Positions 1 through 7,977 of a DNA stretch of 26,836 nucleotides are shown piece after piece (the first letter of the stretch is position 1; each line of letters starts with the position of its first letter). The position numbers were made by a program, and so were the translations under genes. A model generated the notes under the pieces. The model had not been told where the DNA came from. It did no database searches and saw only the letters and a list, made by a program, of their open reading frames with translations. Source of the DNA: an uncultured Clostridia bacterium (GTDB lineage Bacteria > Bacillota > Clostridia > TANB77 > CAG-508); contig CANRLA010000008.1 of assembly GCA_947631315.1 (NCBI GenBank), forward strand, positions 1 through 26,836, in the 5' to 3' direction.

Positions 1-86
1 AATTCATTATCGAATGTTACAGAAGCAACAGCTTTTAATCTGTTTTCTGTACTTACTTTTCTTAATCTTACATCTGTGATTTCCAT
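1..86 (-). CDS. spoVG: SpoVG, N-terminal part (runs off left edge)
   Basis: Only the first 28 or so codons are in the window. They read MEITDVRLRKVSTENRLKAV followed by ASVTFDNE, which matches the conserved start of SpoVG, a small RNA/DNA-binding regulator of sporulation, septation and surface gene expression in Firmicutes. The ATG at 86-84 is preceded by an AAGGAG ribosome binding site (about 94-101). A sigma-H-like promoter lies upstream, as expected for spoVG in Bacillus. It is divergent from murC; in many clostridia spoVG and murC are also near neighbours. Confidence 0.93.
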   Translation of the reverse strand, partial: MEITDVRLRKVSTENRLKAVASVTFDNE

Positions 87-141
87 TTTTATGTTCTCCT
101 TCCAAAGTTTAGTTATAGTACATTTTATATGTACTATTATT

Positions 142-170
142 TTATTCGCTATATTTTTATTTTTTCCTTC
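142..170 (-). promoter_or_regulatory. Sigma-H-type promoter of spoVG
   Basis: On the minus strand GAAGGAAAA (170-162) is followed after 11 nt by AGCGAATAA (150-142). This fits the sigma-H consensus RnAGGAwWW, n11-12, RnnGAATww. spoVG is a classic sigma-H target in Bacillus subtilis, so motif and gene agree. An inverted repeat TAGTACAT/ATGTACTA (116-123 and 129-136) lies between this promoter and the ribosome binding site and may fold in the leader. Confidence 0.75.
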
Positions 171-290
171 TTATTTTTTACAAAAAAATAACATTTTGAC
201 AATTTTTTTATAAAATAATTTCTACAAATATAATCTAGCTGTTTAAAAACAACTTTAATACTTTAAAATAATAAATTCTAATTTAAAATC

Positions 291-319
291 TTGTTTTTTT
301 TGTTGTACTGTATTATAAT
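291..319 (+). promoter_or_regulatory. Sigma-A-type promoter of murC
   Basis: TTGTTT at 291-296 and TATAAT at 314-319 are separated by exactly 17 bp. The site lies 38 nt upstream of the murC start codon, with an AGGAG ribosome binding site in between (343-347). Confidence 0.65.
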
Positions 320-356
320 ATAAAGGCATAAAATATATAAAAAGGAGTTGACTTGA

Positions 357-1736
357 TTGGCAAATATTCAAGAAATTAGACAGTATAAGAATATTTATAT
401 GATTGGAATTGGTGGAGCAAGTATGAGTGGAATCTCCGAAATTTTAAAAAATTGGGGTTTTAACGTTGCTGGCTCTGATACTGCTAATTCTGATGTTATT
501 GATAAATTAATTGAAAGTGGCATTCCAGTTTCAATAGGTCACAATCCTAAAAATGTAGAAGGAGCTGACTTATTGGTTTATTCTGCTGCAATTCCTAGTT
601 CTGACCCAGAGCTTATGAAAGCAAAGGAGTTGGGAATACCAACTGTTGAGAGGAAAGATTTTTTAGGTGCAATTACTAGAGCTTTCAGAAATACAATATG
701 TGTATCTGGAACACATGGAAAATCTACTACTACTTCTATGGTTTCTCTTTGTTTCTTAGAAGCCAAACTTGACCCTTCTATTCAAATTGGTGCAATGCTA
801 GAACCTATTGATGGAAACTATAGAGTTGGTAACAGTGATTATTTTATTTTAGAAGCTTGTGAATATTCAGAAAGCTTTTTAAAATTTTCTCCAAAGGCAG
901 AAATAATTTTAAATATTGATAATGATCACCTAGATTATTATAAAAGTTTGGACAATATTAAAGAGGCTTTTATAAAATACATTAAACTTCTTCCTGATGA
1001 TGGTATTTTAGTTTACAACAGTGATGATGTTAATTGTAGTCATCTTTCTCAATATACAAAGGCTAAGAGTATTACATTTGGTTTAAAAAATTCTAATGCT
1101 AATTTTATAGCTAAAAATATTGTTTTTGATAAAAATGGATATCCTTCATTTGATGTTTATCATAACAATGTATTTTATAAAACAATGAAATTATCAGTTC
1201 CTGGAAAACATAATGTTTACAATGCTCTTGCTTGTATTGCATTATGTGATGAATTTGGATTAGATAAGAATGATATAAAAAATGCCTTACTAAAATACTC
1301 TGGAGCTGAAAGAAGATTTCAATATCTTGGCAAAGTTAATGGTGCAAGGGTATATGACGATTATGGTCATCATCCAACCGAGATTACAGCAGTTGCTGAT
1401 GCTATGAAACAAAAAGAATATAATCATTCTTGGGTTATCTTTCAACCACATACATATAGCAGAACTAAAAATCATTTAGATGATTTTGCTAAATGTCTAT
1501 TAAATTTTGATAATATTATTGTTACTGATATTTATGCTGCGAGAGAGCAAAATACTTTTGATGTTAGTTCAAAAGATATTGTTGATAAAATTGATTCGAT
1601 GGGTCGAAAAGCTTATTACATAGAAGACTTTGATGATATTATTGAATTTTTAAAGAGAAATGTGAAACCTAATGATATAGTAATTACTCAAGGTGCTGGT
1701 ACTATTACAAAACTTGGTCACGATTTAGTAAAATAA
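357..1736 (+). CDS. murC: UDP-N-acetylmuramate--L-alanine ligase
   Basis: MurC joins L-alanine to UDP-MurNAc with ATP in the cytoplasm, the first amino-acid step of peptidoglycan stem-peptide synthesis. The 459-aa length is normal for the family. The N-terminal nucleotide-binding loop GIGGASMSGISEIL is at residues 17-30, the ATP-binding loop GTHGKSTTT at about 118-126, and the typical C-terminal DYGHHPTEI and FQPHTYSRT motifs are present. The TTG start at 357 was chosen because AGGAG at 343-347 is 9 nt upstream and the protein then begins directly with the family's N-terminal region. It is monocistronic here, ends in a shared terminator, and is divergent from spoVG. Confidence 0.97.
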   Translation: MANIQEIRQYKNIYMIGIGGASMSGISEILKNWGFNVAGSDTANSDVIDKLIESGIPVSIGHNPKNVEGADLLVYSAAIPSSDPELMKAKELGIPTVERKDFLGAITRAFRNTICVSGTHGKSTTTSMVSLCFLEAKLDPSIQIGAMLEPIDGNYRVGNSDYFILEACEYSESFLKFSPKAEIILNIDNDHLDYYKSLDNIKEAFIKYIKLLPDDGILVYNSDDVNCSHLSQYTKAKSITFGLKNSNANFIAKNIVFDKNGYPSFDVYHNNVFYKTMKLSVPGKHNVYNALACIALCDEFGLDKNDIKNALLKYSGAERRFQYLGKVNGARVYDDYGHHPTEITAVADAMKQKEYNHSWVIFQPHTYSRTKNHLDDFAKCLLNFDNIIVTDIYAAREQNTFDVSSKDIVDKIDSMGRKAYYIEDFDDIIEFLKRNVKPNDIVITQGAGTITKLGHDLVK

Positions 1737-1779
1737 ATTATTTTTTATCGTAAAGTTTACACTTTATAATTTTAATTTG

Positions 1780-1825
1780 ATAGAAAAAAATCCACAATTT
1801 GCTAACTTTTTGTGGATTTTCTATT
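1780..1825. terminator. Bidirectional terminator between murC and the transglutaminase gene
   Basis: Perfect 11-bp stem AAAATCCACAA (1787-1797) / TTGTGGATTTT (1810-1820) with a 12-nt loop. T-rich tracts flank it on both strands, strongest on the minus strand, so it can serve both converging genes. Confidence 0.8.
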
Positions 1826-1896
1826 TTGTTTTAATTATATCTAAATTATTTTATAATAAATGCTTTTTTCAAAATATCTTTTTATTTATAAAGTTA

Positions 1897-2985
1897 TCAA
1901 CTATAATCTGTTTCTGATAATGTTGGATATTCAAAAATTTGTCCTTCTCCTGATACATCTCCATCTTCTTTATGATTACCAAAAAAAGTTGTGCTTCCTT
2001 TTAGAAAATATTGATATCTATTAACTCCAGCTGAACTTCCTCCTATTATAATTGGATCATCCCATGTAGTATCTATAGCATACCATTTCCCATTATCCAT
2101 TTTAACATAGTTCCACGCATGAGCTTCCTGACTTCCATTTGAGTCAACTCCATCGCCATAGACAATAACACAAGGTATGTCTAAAACATCCATTATTGCT
2201 TTAAAAGATTCTGCATATCCTTCACAAACACATTTATTTTCTATTAATGCACCATACATATTCGAACTATTTATTCCAAGATTTTGATCATATGTTATTT
2301 CATTAACTATCTCATCATGAACAAATTTTACCTTATCATATGTTGTGCCACTTGCTCTATTTGCAATATTATTTATTCTATCTTCTACTTTACTTATTGC
2401 ATCATTAACTTGTTGTTCTGTTTGCATAGAATCTATTAAATAATTGCTTTCTCCTGACTTAGGTTCTATATAATAACTATACTTTACATTTGACAAAAAA
2501 GTAGTAGTTTTTGTTGCAAAGGATATCTTTAATATATCTATCCAAAAAATTTCAGGTCTATCTAAAAATAATGCATCTAATGCTGCTTGAACGTGGTCTC
2601 CTGCATTTGAATCTTTTGTTTCAAAATCAATTCTTTGTGTTCCACTTTTTAAATATTCTATATTATTAACTAAATCATCATATAAAGATTTTCCTACAGA
2701 GTTTAATTGCCTATAATAATAATTTTTTCCGTCATTCTTACTTAAAGTAGTATTTCCAGTACTATTATTTACTATACTGTTAGATAATTCAACATTTTCT
2801 ATAATTTCTTCGTTTTTAATGTTAGATTTTTCTATAATCTCTTTTATTGGTTCTTCATTACTTATTATATCTGCTATTTCATTATCATTTTTTCCTAAAA
2901 TTAAAACAATAAATAATATACATATAATAATTAATAATAATAGAACTATATTTATTAGGATTGATCCTTTGTTATTTTTTTTCAT
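1897..2985 (-). CDS. Membrane-anchored transglutaminase-like (cysteine protease fold) protein
   Basis: A 362-aa protein with a basic N-terminus and one strong membrane segment (about residues 9-30), then a low-complexity linker and a C-terminal transglutaminase-like domain. The likely catalytic triad is visible: Cys254 in KCVCEGYAESF, His289 in EAHAWNYVKM and Asp305 in YAIDTTWDDP. The domain probably faces the outside of the membrane. In bacteria such domains act as proteases or crosslinkers of cell-surface or spore proteins; the substrate here is unknown. It lies downstream of spoIVB on the same strand with a gap of about 125 bp, so shared expression in sporulation is possible but unproven. 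Confidence 0.85.
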   Translation of the reverse strand: MKKNNKGSILINIVLLLLIIICILFIVLILGKNDNEIADIISNEEPIKEIIEKSNIKNEEIIENVELSNSIVNNSTGNTTLSKNDGKNYYYRQLNSVGKSLYDDLVNNIEYLKSGTQRIDFETKDSNAGDHVQAALDALFLDRPEIFWIDILKISFATKTTTFLSNVKYSYYIEPKSGESNYLIDSMQTEQQVNDAISKVEDRINNIANRASGTTYDKVKFVHDEIVNEITYDQNLGINSSNMYGALIENKCVCEGYAESFKAIMDVLDIPCVIVYGDGVDSNGSQEAHAWNYVKMDNGKWYAIDTTWDDPIIIGGSSAGVNRYQYFLKGSTTFFGNHKEDGDVSGEGQIFEYPTLSETDYS

Positions 2986-3110
2986 TTTTCCTCCGATATA
3001 TAATTATTATATACAAATAAAAAAAATTTAGCAATATTAATTTATTTATTTTTAATAATTGATACATCATCTTTCATAAACTGCATTTCTCATATCATTT
3101 TTTATTTATT

Positions 3111-4166
3111 TTATTGCATCATCATATCAGCAAAAATGGCATATCCTTGCGTTGGGTCATTTAGTAAAACATTTGTGATTGCACCAATGAATTTTCCATC
3201 TTGTACAATTGGAGTTCCACTCATTCCCGGTATTATTCCGCCTGTTTTTTCTATTAATCTTTCATCTGTTATTTTTATTAACATACTTTTATTGTCTGTA
3301 TAATTTGTTCTATATATTTTTTTTATTTCTATATCATACTCTTCAGTTTTATCCTCATTTGTAAGTTGACAAATTACCTTTGCTTTTCCTTCTTTTATTT
3401 GATTTCTATTTGCTACTGGAATTTCTTCTTTTTTTACCTTATTTATATATGAGAAATTTGTTACTTTTCCATAAATACCTATTAATGAGTTTACCTCTAT
3501 GTTACCTATTGTTTCACTGTCTTCAATTATTCCTCTTATTTCTCCTGGCTTTCCTTTTTCACCTTTTACAATTGATACTATTTGGCTTGTAACTAATTCA
3601 CCATTTGAAATATTTAAAAGTTTATTAGTATCTACATCATTTATACCATGTCCCAATGCTGCAAAGGTTGACGTTGCTTCTTCATAATAAGTTAGTGTTC
3701 CAATTCCAGCTGCTGCATCTCTTACCCACAAACCTATCATATAATTTCCATCTATTGATTTTATTGGATTTATAGTTGTATATATTTCTTCAGACTCTCT
3801 TTGGTATCTAATAGATATTGCATTTCCATTACTTTCATTTATTGTATTTATTAGCTCTTCAGTGTTTGATATTGTTTTTCCATTTATTGTCTTAATCATA
3901 TCCCCTTCTTTAATTCCTGATTTTTCATATGGTTTATATTTATTGCCATCTGCACCATCAATTTCCGACATTCCTACCACTAGTACTCCATCTGTATATA
4001 ATTTTAGTCCTATTGTCCTTCCTATTGGATTTACAGTCCTTTGAGTGCTACTATTTACATATTGTATATATTCATTACTATTTACACTTAAAACCCATGT
4101 ATAATTAAAAAATAAAATAATTGTTAATATAATTAAAAATCTTTTACTTATTTTTATCTTTTTCAT
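3111..4166 (-). CDS. spoIVB: SpoIVB serine peptidase (family S55)
   Basis: SpoIVB is the forespore-secreted serine protease that triggers pro-sigma-K processing by cleaving SpoIVFA in the intermembrane space. The 351-aa protein has an N-terminal signal/anchor (about 8-28), a PDZ domain (about 55-125, with SGIKEGDMIKTINGK), and an S55 peptidase domain. Candidate catalytic residues are His173 (ALGHGIND), Asp301 (KITDERL) and Ser316 (GGIIPGMSGTPIV); the Asp-Ser spacing of 15 equals that of B. subtilis SpoIVB (363/378). The C-terminal LNDPTQGYAIF block is also characteristic. The neighbouring recN or spo0A genes seen in other genomes are not in view. Confidence 0.95.
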   Translation of the reverse strand: MKKIKISKRFLIILTIILFFNYTWVLSVNSNEYIQYVNSSTQRTVNPIGRTIGLKLYTDGVLVVGMSEIDGADGNKYKPYEKSGIKEGDMIKTINGKTISNTEELINTINESNGNAISIRYQRESEEIYTTINPIKSIDGNYMIGLWVRDAAAGIGTLTYYEEATSTFAALGHGINDVDTNKLLNISNGELVTSQIVSIVKGEKGKPGEIRGIIEDSETIGNIEVNSLIGIYGKVTNFSYINKVKKEEIPVANRNQIKEGKAKVICQLTNEDKTEEYDIEIKKIYRTNYTDNKSMLIKITDERLIEKTGGIIPGMSGTPIVQDGKFIGAITNVLLNDPTQGYAIFADMMMQ

Positions 4167-4289
4167 TTATTCCTTCTTTCAAATTACTAAATAATTTTTT
4201 TATATATTTTAGAATTTCTTTTTTAGATGAATTTTTTATAAATCATTGCTGAAATCTTTGATTTCGTGTCAATAATTATATAAGTTACC

Positions 4290-4330
4290 AAAAAAAATAG
4301 TTATCTATATGATAACCATTTTTTTATTTT
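4290..4330 (-). terminator. Terminator of the Tad-like operon
   Basis: On the minus strand AAAAATGGTTATC, a 5-nt loop, then GATAACTATTTTTTTT. The GTTATC/GATAAC core (4300-4305 and 4311-4316) is flanked by A and T runs. It lies just after the stop codon of the last operon gene (4351) and separates the operon from spoIVB. Confidence 0.75.
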
Positions 4331-4350
4331 TTATTTAGTTTTTGAAATTA

Positions 4351-4872
4351 TTATTTTGAGTTTACATTTACTATTCCTGAATGTTGTGCAGCTATAACAT
4401 AATTTCCATTACCTGTAACTCTATACATAAAGTTTTTAAGTATTTGTGATATTGTTTGGTTTGTATTTCTAACAGTAACAGACACAATGTCTCCTTCTTT
4501 TAATTTATATTGTCCATCATTTTTTATTTTATCAACTATTTGTGATGTATAATCAGTGTATGAATAATTTTCACCTATTTTTGATGCAGATGCTTGTGTT
4601 GTTTTTTTGTTAGAATTTTCATCTAATACTTCTACTTGCATTTCTATATCAAATGAATTGCCTGTTGATGCAATTGTTTGAGAGAAAGATTCATATTTAT
4701 CATTTGTAATTCTTCCTGTAGATCTAATATCATCTACAAATTCTGTTGTCGCAGTTTGTACTACTTGTTGAGATATATCATCTCCTCTGTCGGCAGTAGA
4801 CATTAAAGGGAATATAAACATTAATATTGCTGCTAAAAATATTGCTACAACAGTCATTACTGAATCACTCAT
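4351..4872 (-). CDS. Tad-like operon, membrane-anchored pilin-like protein F
   Basis: A 173-aa protein with one N-terminal hydrophobic segment directly at the start (about 5-24, MSDSVMTVVAIFLAAILMFI) and a polar, mostly beta-predicted remainder. Single-span small proteins of this plan are typical of minor pilins or TadE/TadF-like proteins. It is the last gene of the operon and, unlike four of its neighbours, lacks the MENA start, so it may be a minor subunit or assembly factor. No specific family was recognised with certainty. Confidence 0.6.
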   Translation of the reverse strand: MSDSVMTVVAIFLAAILMFIFPLMSTADRGDDISQQVVQTATTEFVDDIRSTGRITNDKYESFSQTIASTGNSFDIEMQVEVLDENSNKKTTQASASKIGENYSYTDYTSQIVDKIKNDGQYKLKEGDIVSVTVRNTNQTISQILKNFMYRVTGNGNYVIAAQHSGIVNVNSK

Positions 4873-4922
4873 AAAAAACCTCCTATTTATTCTTCATTTA
4901 AATACTGTTTCAAGATTATTCA

Positions 4923-5741
4923 CTATTTTTTACCAATATAAATATATTGAATAACCCTCTTTTGCGTTCCTTCTTCATTTTGCATAACTTCATTATTTGA
5001 GAATTCTATAACTGAACTATCATCTGATGTATTTCCTTCATTTGTAACTAAATTATATACTCCTATTCTTTCTATAAATAAAGCATCCGTCGCTTTTGAT
5101 AAACTTCCTGTTCCTAATGTTCTTGTAAGCCCATTAAAATTATCAAAGTTTAAGGTTAATTTATTATTTACAAGATTATTTACATATACGGACTTAGGTC
5201 TAGACATATCATAGGTAGATGTACTAGGTGTATTATTTATTAAACTTTGTATAAACATTTTAGCATGAAGTTCGTCATGTAGCCAAGGTTCCTGTCTTGT
5301 ATCCTCATCATTAGCATCTATTCCATATATTGCTCTTGAATAATTTTTTCCATTATATGTTATCATATATGAAGTATCAGTTTGATTCGTTATTGTGGAT
5401 AATGCTAATCTTGAAGGCAAACTTTCAGAATAATATAACGTTAAAGGTTTTATATCACTAATCAAATTATAGCTTCCATTGGCACTACCTGTATAAAATA
5501 AAACTGTATATCCTTCTTTAAAATATGAATACAATGTTGGTATTATTGTTTCAATTCCAACTAATCTATTATTTGATACTCTAATATTTTCTGTACTATA
5601 ATATTCTTGTCTATCTGATTTTTCTAGAATAGCTGTAGCAGCTTGCTGTGCTCTCGTAAATCCCATTATAGCAAGTGTCAATGCACCTACAAAAATCAAA
5701 ACTGCTGCCGCCATCTTTAGTGCATCTGTTGCATTCTCCAT
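4923..5741 (-). CDS. Pilin-like protein of the MENA family (272 aa)
   Basis: It begins MENATDALKMAAAVLIFVGA, the same pattern as three other proteins of this operon: MENA, two or three small residues, AL, then about 20 hydrophobic residues. The C-terminal domain is the longest of the set and has no motif that I recognise. The N-terminal helix at the very start, with no leader to remove, resembles the mature N-terminus of a type IV pilin. It is most likely a major or minor structural subunit of the apparatus encoded upstream. Confidence 0.65.
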   Translation of the reverse strand: MENATDALKMAAAVLIFVGALTLAIMGFTRAQQAATAILEKSDRQEYYSTENIRVSNNRLVGIETIIPTLYSYFKEGYTVLFYTGSANGSYNLISDIKPLTLYYSESLPSRLALSTITNQTDTSYMITYNGKNYSRAIYGIDANDEDTRQEPWLHDELHAKMFIQSLINNTPSTSTYDMSRPKSVYVNNLVNNKLTLNFDNFNGLTRTLGTGSLSKATDALFIERIGVYNLVTNEGNTSDDSSVIEFSNNEVMQNEEGTQKRVIQYIYIGKK

Positions 5742-5792
5742 TACTTATAAGCTCCTTTTAAAGCTCTTTTTACATTTTAATTTTATTTTTAA

Positions 5793-6260
5793 TTATTTCT
5801 TGTCACCTTCATAAACACTTATTACTCTTAAATATCCAGTACTATAATATGCTGCTGAAGATTTAGAAACAGTTGCAGTAAGGTCTTTATCAGCTACAGG
5901 ATCATCATTTTCTGTACCTACCCAGTATGTTTTTCCTGGTTTTACAGCTGTTGAAATTGCTGATGTAGAAGAAAGATTTCCATTATATAAAACTTTTATT
6001 TCTTTTTCTTCAGATGCTGTTTGTCCAGATATATTATTTGATCTAATAGCATTCATTAAATTTTTAACATCTGCTGATGATTTTTTTGGTCCAAAGTATG
6101 CTGCAAATTGGTTGTTTTGAGCTTGTGCTGCTTGGCTTTGTAATCCAACATCTTTTGTTGCACTTTGTGCCATAGTATAAACATAAACTCCTAATCCTAT
6201 TAATAAGATTGATATTAAAATTGCTCCTGCTATAATTAAAGCTTTTGATGCATTCTCCAT
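5793..6260 (-). CDS. Pilin-like protein of the MENA family (155 aa)
   Basis: Starts MENASKALIIAGAILISILL with a membrane helix to about residue 30, then an Ala/Gln-rich amphipathic stretch (AQSATKDVGLQSQAAQAQNN, about 31-50) and a small polar domain. The helix followed by a Gln/Ala-rich extension is what a pilin alpha-1 helix looks like. The helix is the most pilin-like of the set, so this is a good candidate for the main fibre subunit. A conventional prepilin leader with Gly at -1 is absent. Confidence 0.65.
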   Translation of the reverse strand: MENASKALIIAGAILISILLIGLGVYVYTMAQSATKDVGLQSQAAQAQNNQFAAYFGPKKSSADVKNLMNAIRSNNISGQTASEEKEIKVLYNGNLSSTSAISTAVKPGKTYWVGTENDDPVADKDLTATVSKSSAAYYSTGYLRVISVYEGDKK

Positions 6261-6337
6261 AATTATTTTCCTCCTTAGATTATTTAATTTATTTTAAATT
6301 TAGTCTTATGTAAAGACAAAATATAATAACTATAATA

Positions 6338-6763
6338 TTATATTTCTTCAAAATATAAATATTTTACAAGTTTCGTTTTTCTATGATATTCTATTTTTAT
6401 ACATTTAAATTTAGCTTGTCCATATAATCTTATAAATTCTGATACTTTATTTAAGTAAATAGACTCCATTTGAAAAACATGGTCACTTTGTTTAAATTTT
6501 ATTTCTATCTTAATGGAATTTTCTTTATTTTCAATATAATTTCCATCACTATCTTTTTCAACGTTATTTTTTACGTTATTGTCTAATGCTTTATTAATTA
6601 TCGTCGCTAAATCATTGCCATTAATTTCTTTTCCATATGCCGTTTTATATATCATATTGTTTGAATCAATATCATTCCTTTTTGCTTTGTAATCATAATA
6701 TATGTAAGAAAAAACTGCAATAATTACAATAATAAAAACAATAAAAATTGTTATTTTTTTCAT
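6338..6763 (-). CDS. Small membrane-anchored pilin-like protein (141 aa)
   Basis: MKK followed by a membrane segment (about 4-22), then a polar domain. It does not share the MENA start. Its C-terminus (FKCIKIEYHRKTKLVKYLYF) resembles the end of the 7414-7959 product (YFQCDKMEYDG, then VQKIYFSQI), so the two probably share a C-terminal fold with a conserved Cys. Its segment INGNDLATIINKALDNN resembles ITAQEIATAINFAKQ of the 6826-7392 product. It is probably a minor subunit of the same apparatus; function unknown. Confidence 0.55.
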   Translation of the reverse strand: MKKITIFIVFIIVIIAVFSYIYYDYKAKRNDIDSNNMIYKTAYGKEINGNDLATIINKALDNNVKNNVEKDSDGNYIENKENSIKIEIKFKQSDHVFQMESIYLNKVSEFIRLYGQAKFKCIKIEYHRKTKLVKYLYFEEI

Positions 6764-6825
6764 ATTATACCCTTAAATTATATCATTAATTTATTATTTA
6801 TGCAATATTCTGTTTATAATATTTT

Positions 6826-7392
6826 TTAAAAACTATTTGGCACATTTATTATATCTGTGTTTATTGAATGAAAATCAATTCTATTTATTAATGATGTTTT
6901 ATCATTGTAATGTATATCAGTGTCATAAGTCTTTTTATTTACTGTACTTCCCTTTTTTTCGAGAGAAGCATTACAAGAAAAATATTTTGTATTATTATCT
7001 TTTATAAACTTCTTAATTACTTCATCTACTTTATCATTATTTTTATATTCATCTTTATTCTTTATGTATTTACTACTATTAAATATATTGTAGCCATCAA
7101 TATATACTGTCGTATAATAAATTGAAGAATCGTTCCATTCTAATTCTTTATCATCATTTGACTGCTTTGCAAAATTTATTGCTGTGGCTATTTCTTGTGC
7201 CGTTATATTTGTTCTATATGAATAAGTTGTGAAATTATTATTAAAGCCTGTTATTTGAGACTCTGTCATTTCTTGATGCATTTGCATAGAAAAATTTCCA
7301 AATTGCACTACAATATATGCAAATAATGAAATAACTAATACTGCAATCAATATTTCTCCAGCCATAATTAATGCATTTGATGCATTTTCCAT
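6826..7392 (-). CDS. Pilin-like protein of the MENA family (188 aa)
   Basis: Starts MENASNALIMAGEILIAVLV with an N-terminal membrane helix (about 8-30), followed by a Gln/Met/Glu-rich helix and a polar Asn/Lys-rich domain containing one Cys near the C-terminus. The Glu at position 13 sits inside the hydrophobic helix, reminiscent of the Glu5 of mature pilins, although the register differs. Sits 21 nt after the preceding operon gene. Confidence 0.62.
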   Translation of the reverse strand: MENASNALIMAGEILIAVLVISLFAYIVVQFGNFSMQMHQEMTESQITGFNNNFTTYSYRTNITAQEIATAINFAKQSNDDKELEWNDSSIYYTTVYIDGYNIFNSSKYIKNKDEYKNNDKVDEVIKKFIKDNNTKYFSCNASLEKKGSTVNKKTYDTDIHYNDKTSLINRIDFHSINTDIINVPNSF

Positions 7393-7413
7393 TTATTTTC
7401 CCCCAAAAATAAA

Positions 7414-7959
7414 TTATTTTTTTTCTATTTGTGAAAAATATATTTTTTGAACTCTAGCAGAGCCATTTTTACCATCTGCTGCACTTTCACCATCATATTC
7501 CATCTTATCACATTGAAAATATGATTCTTTATATATTTTTGCTAAATCTTTATTTTTTGCTAGTACATTATTATAACTTGTTTTAAAACTATTTATATCA
7601 GTATATGATTGTGTCATATTCTTGGTTGTTGTCTCACTTGATAAACTATTTACTAAAGTTGTATTTTTTAAAAGTTTTATATAAAATTCTAATTTCTTAT
7701 ATCCTTTAACAGTTGAGTATCTTTCATTTGTGTCATTTACCAAATTTTCTAATGAGATTAATTCATATCCTCTTAAAACATGCTTATTATATGATTCAAT
7801 CTCTTTATTAAATTCAATAATTTGCTCTACTGTTTGTATTTCTTCTTGTGTTCTACTAAAATAAGTCAGTTTATTCCACCCTGTTACAAGTAAAGATATA
7901 ACTAATATGGCTATTAAAAATCCACCTGCAATTATTAAAGCTTTTGATGCATTTTCCAT
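7414..7959 (-). CDS. Pilin-like protein of the MENA family (181 aa)
   Basis: Starts MENASKALIIAGGFLIAILV, with a membrane helix to about residue 28 followed by a charged helix (YFSRTQEEIQTVEQIIEFNK) and a C-terminal domain ending in a Cys-containing strand pair. It lies 18 nt downstream of the T2SSF membrane-platform gene, placing the structural subunits after the machinery genes. No leader peptide or prepilin peptidase gene is seen in the window. Confidence 0.62.
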   Translation of the reverse strand: MENASKALIIAGGFLIAILVISLLVTGWNKLTYFSRTQEEIQTVEQIIEFNKEIESYNKHVLRGYELISLENLVNDTNERYSTVKGYKKLEFYIKLLKNTTLVNSLSSETTTKNMTQSYTDINSFKTSYNNVLAKNKDLAKIYKESYFQCDKMEYDGESAADGKNGSARVQKIYFSQIEKK

Positions 7960-7977
7960 TTACTTTACCCTTTCATT

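Noticed and set aside
1750..1770. Short TAAAGT/ACTTTA hairpin after murC
   Set aside because: The stem is only 6 bp, and a much better terminator lies 30 bp downstream.
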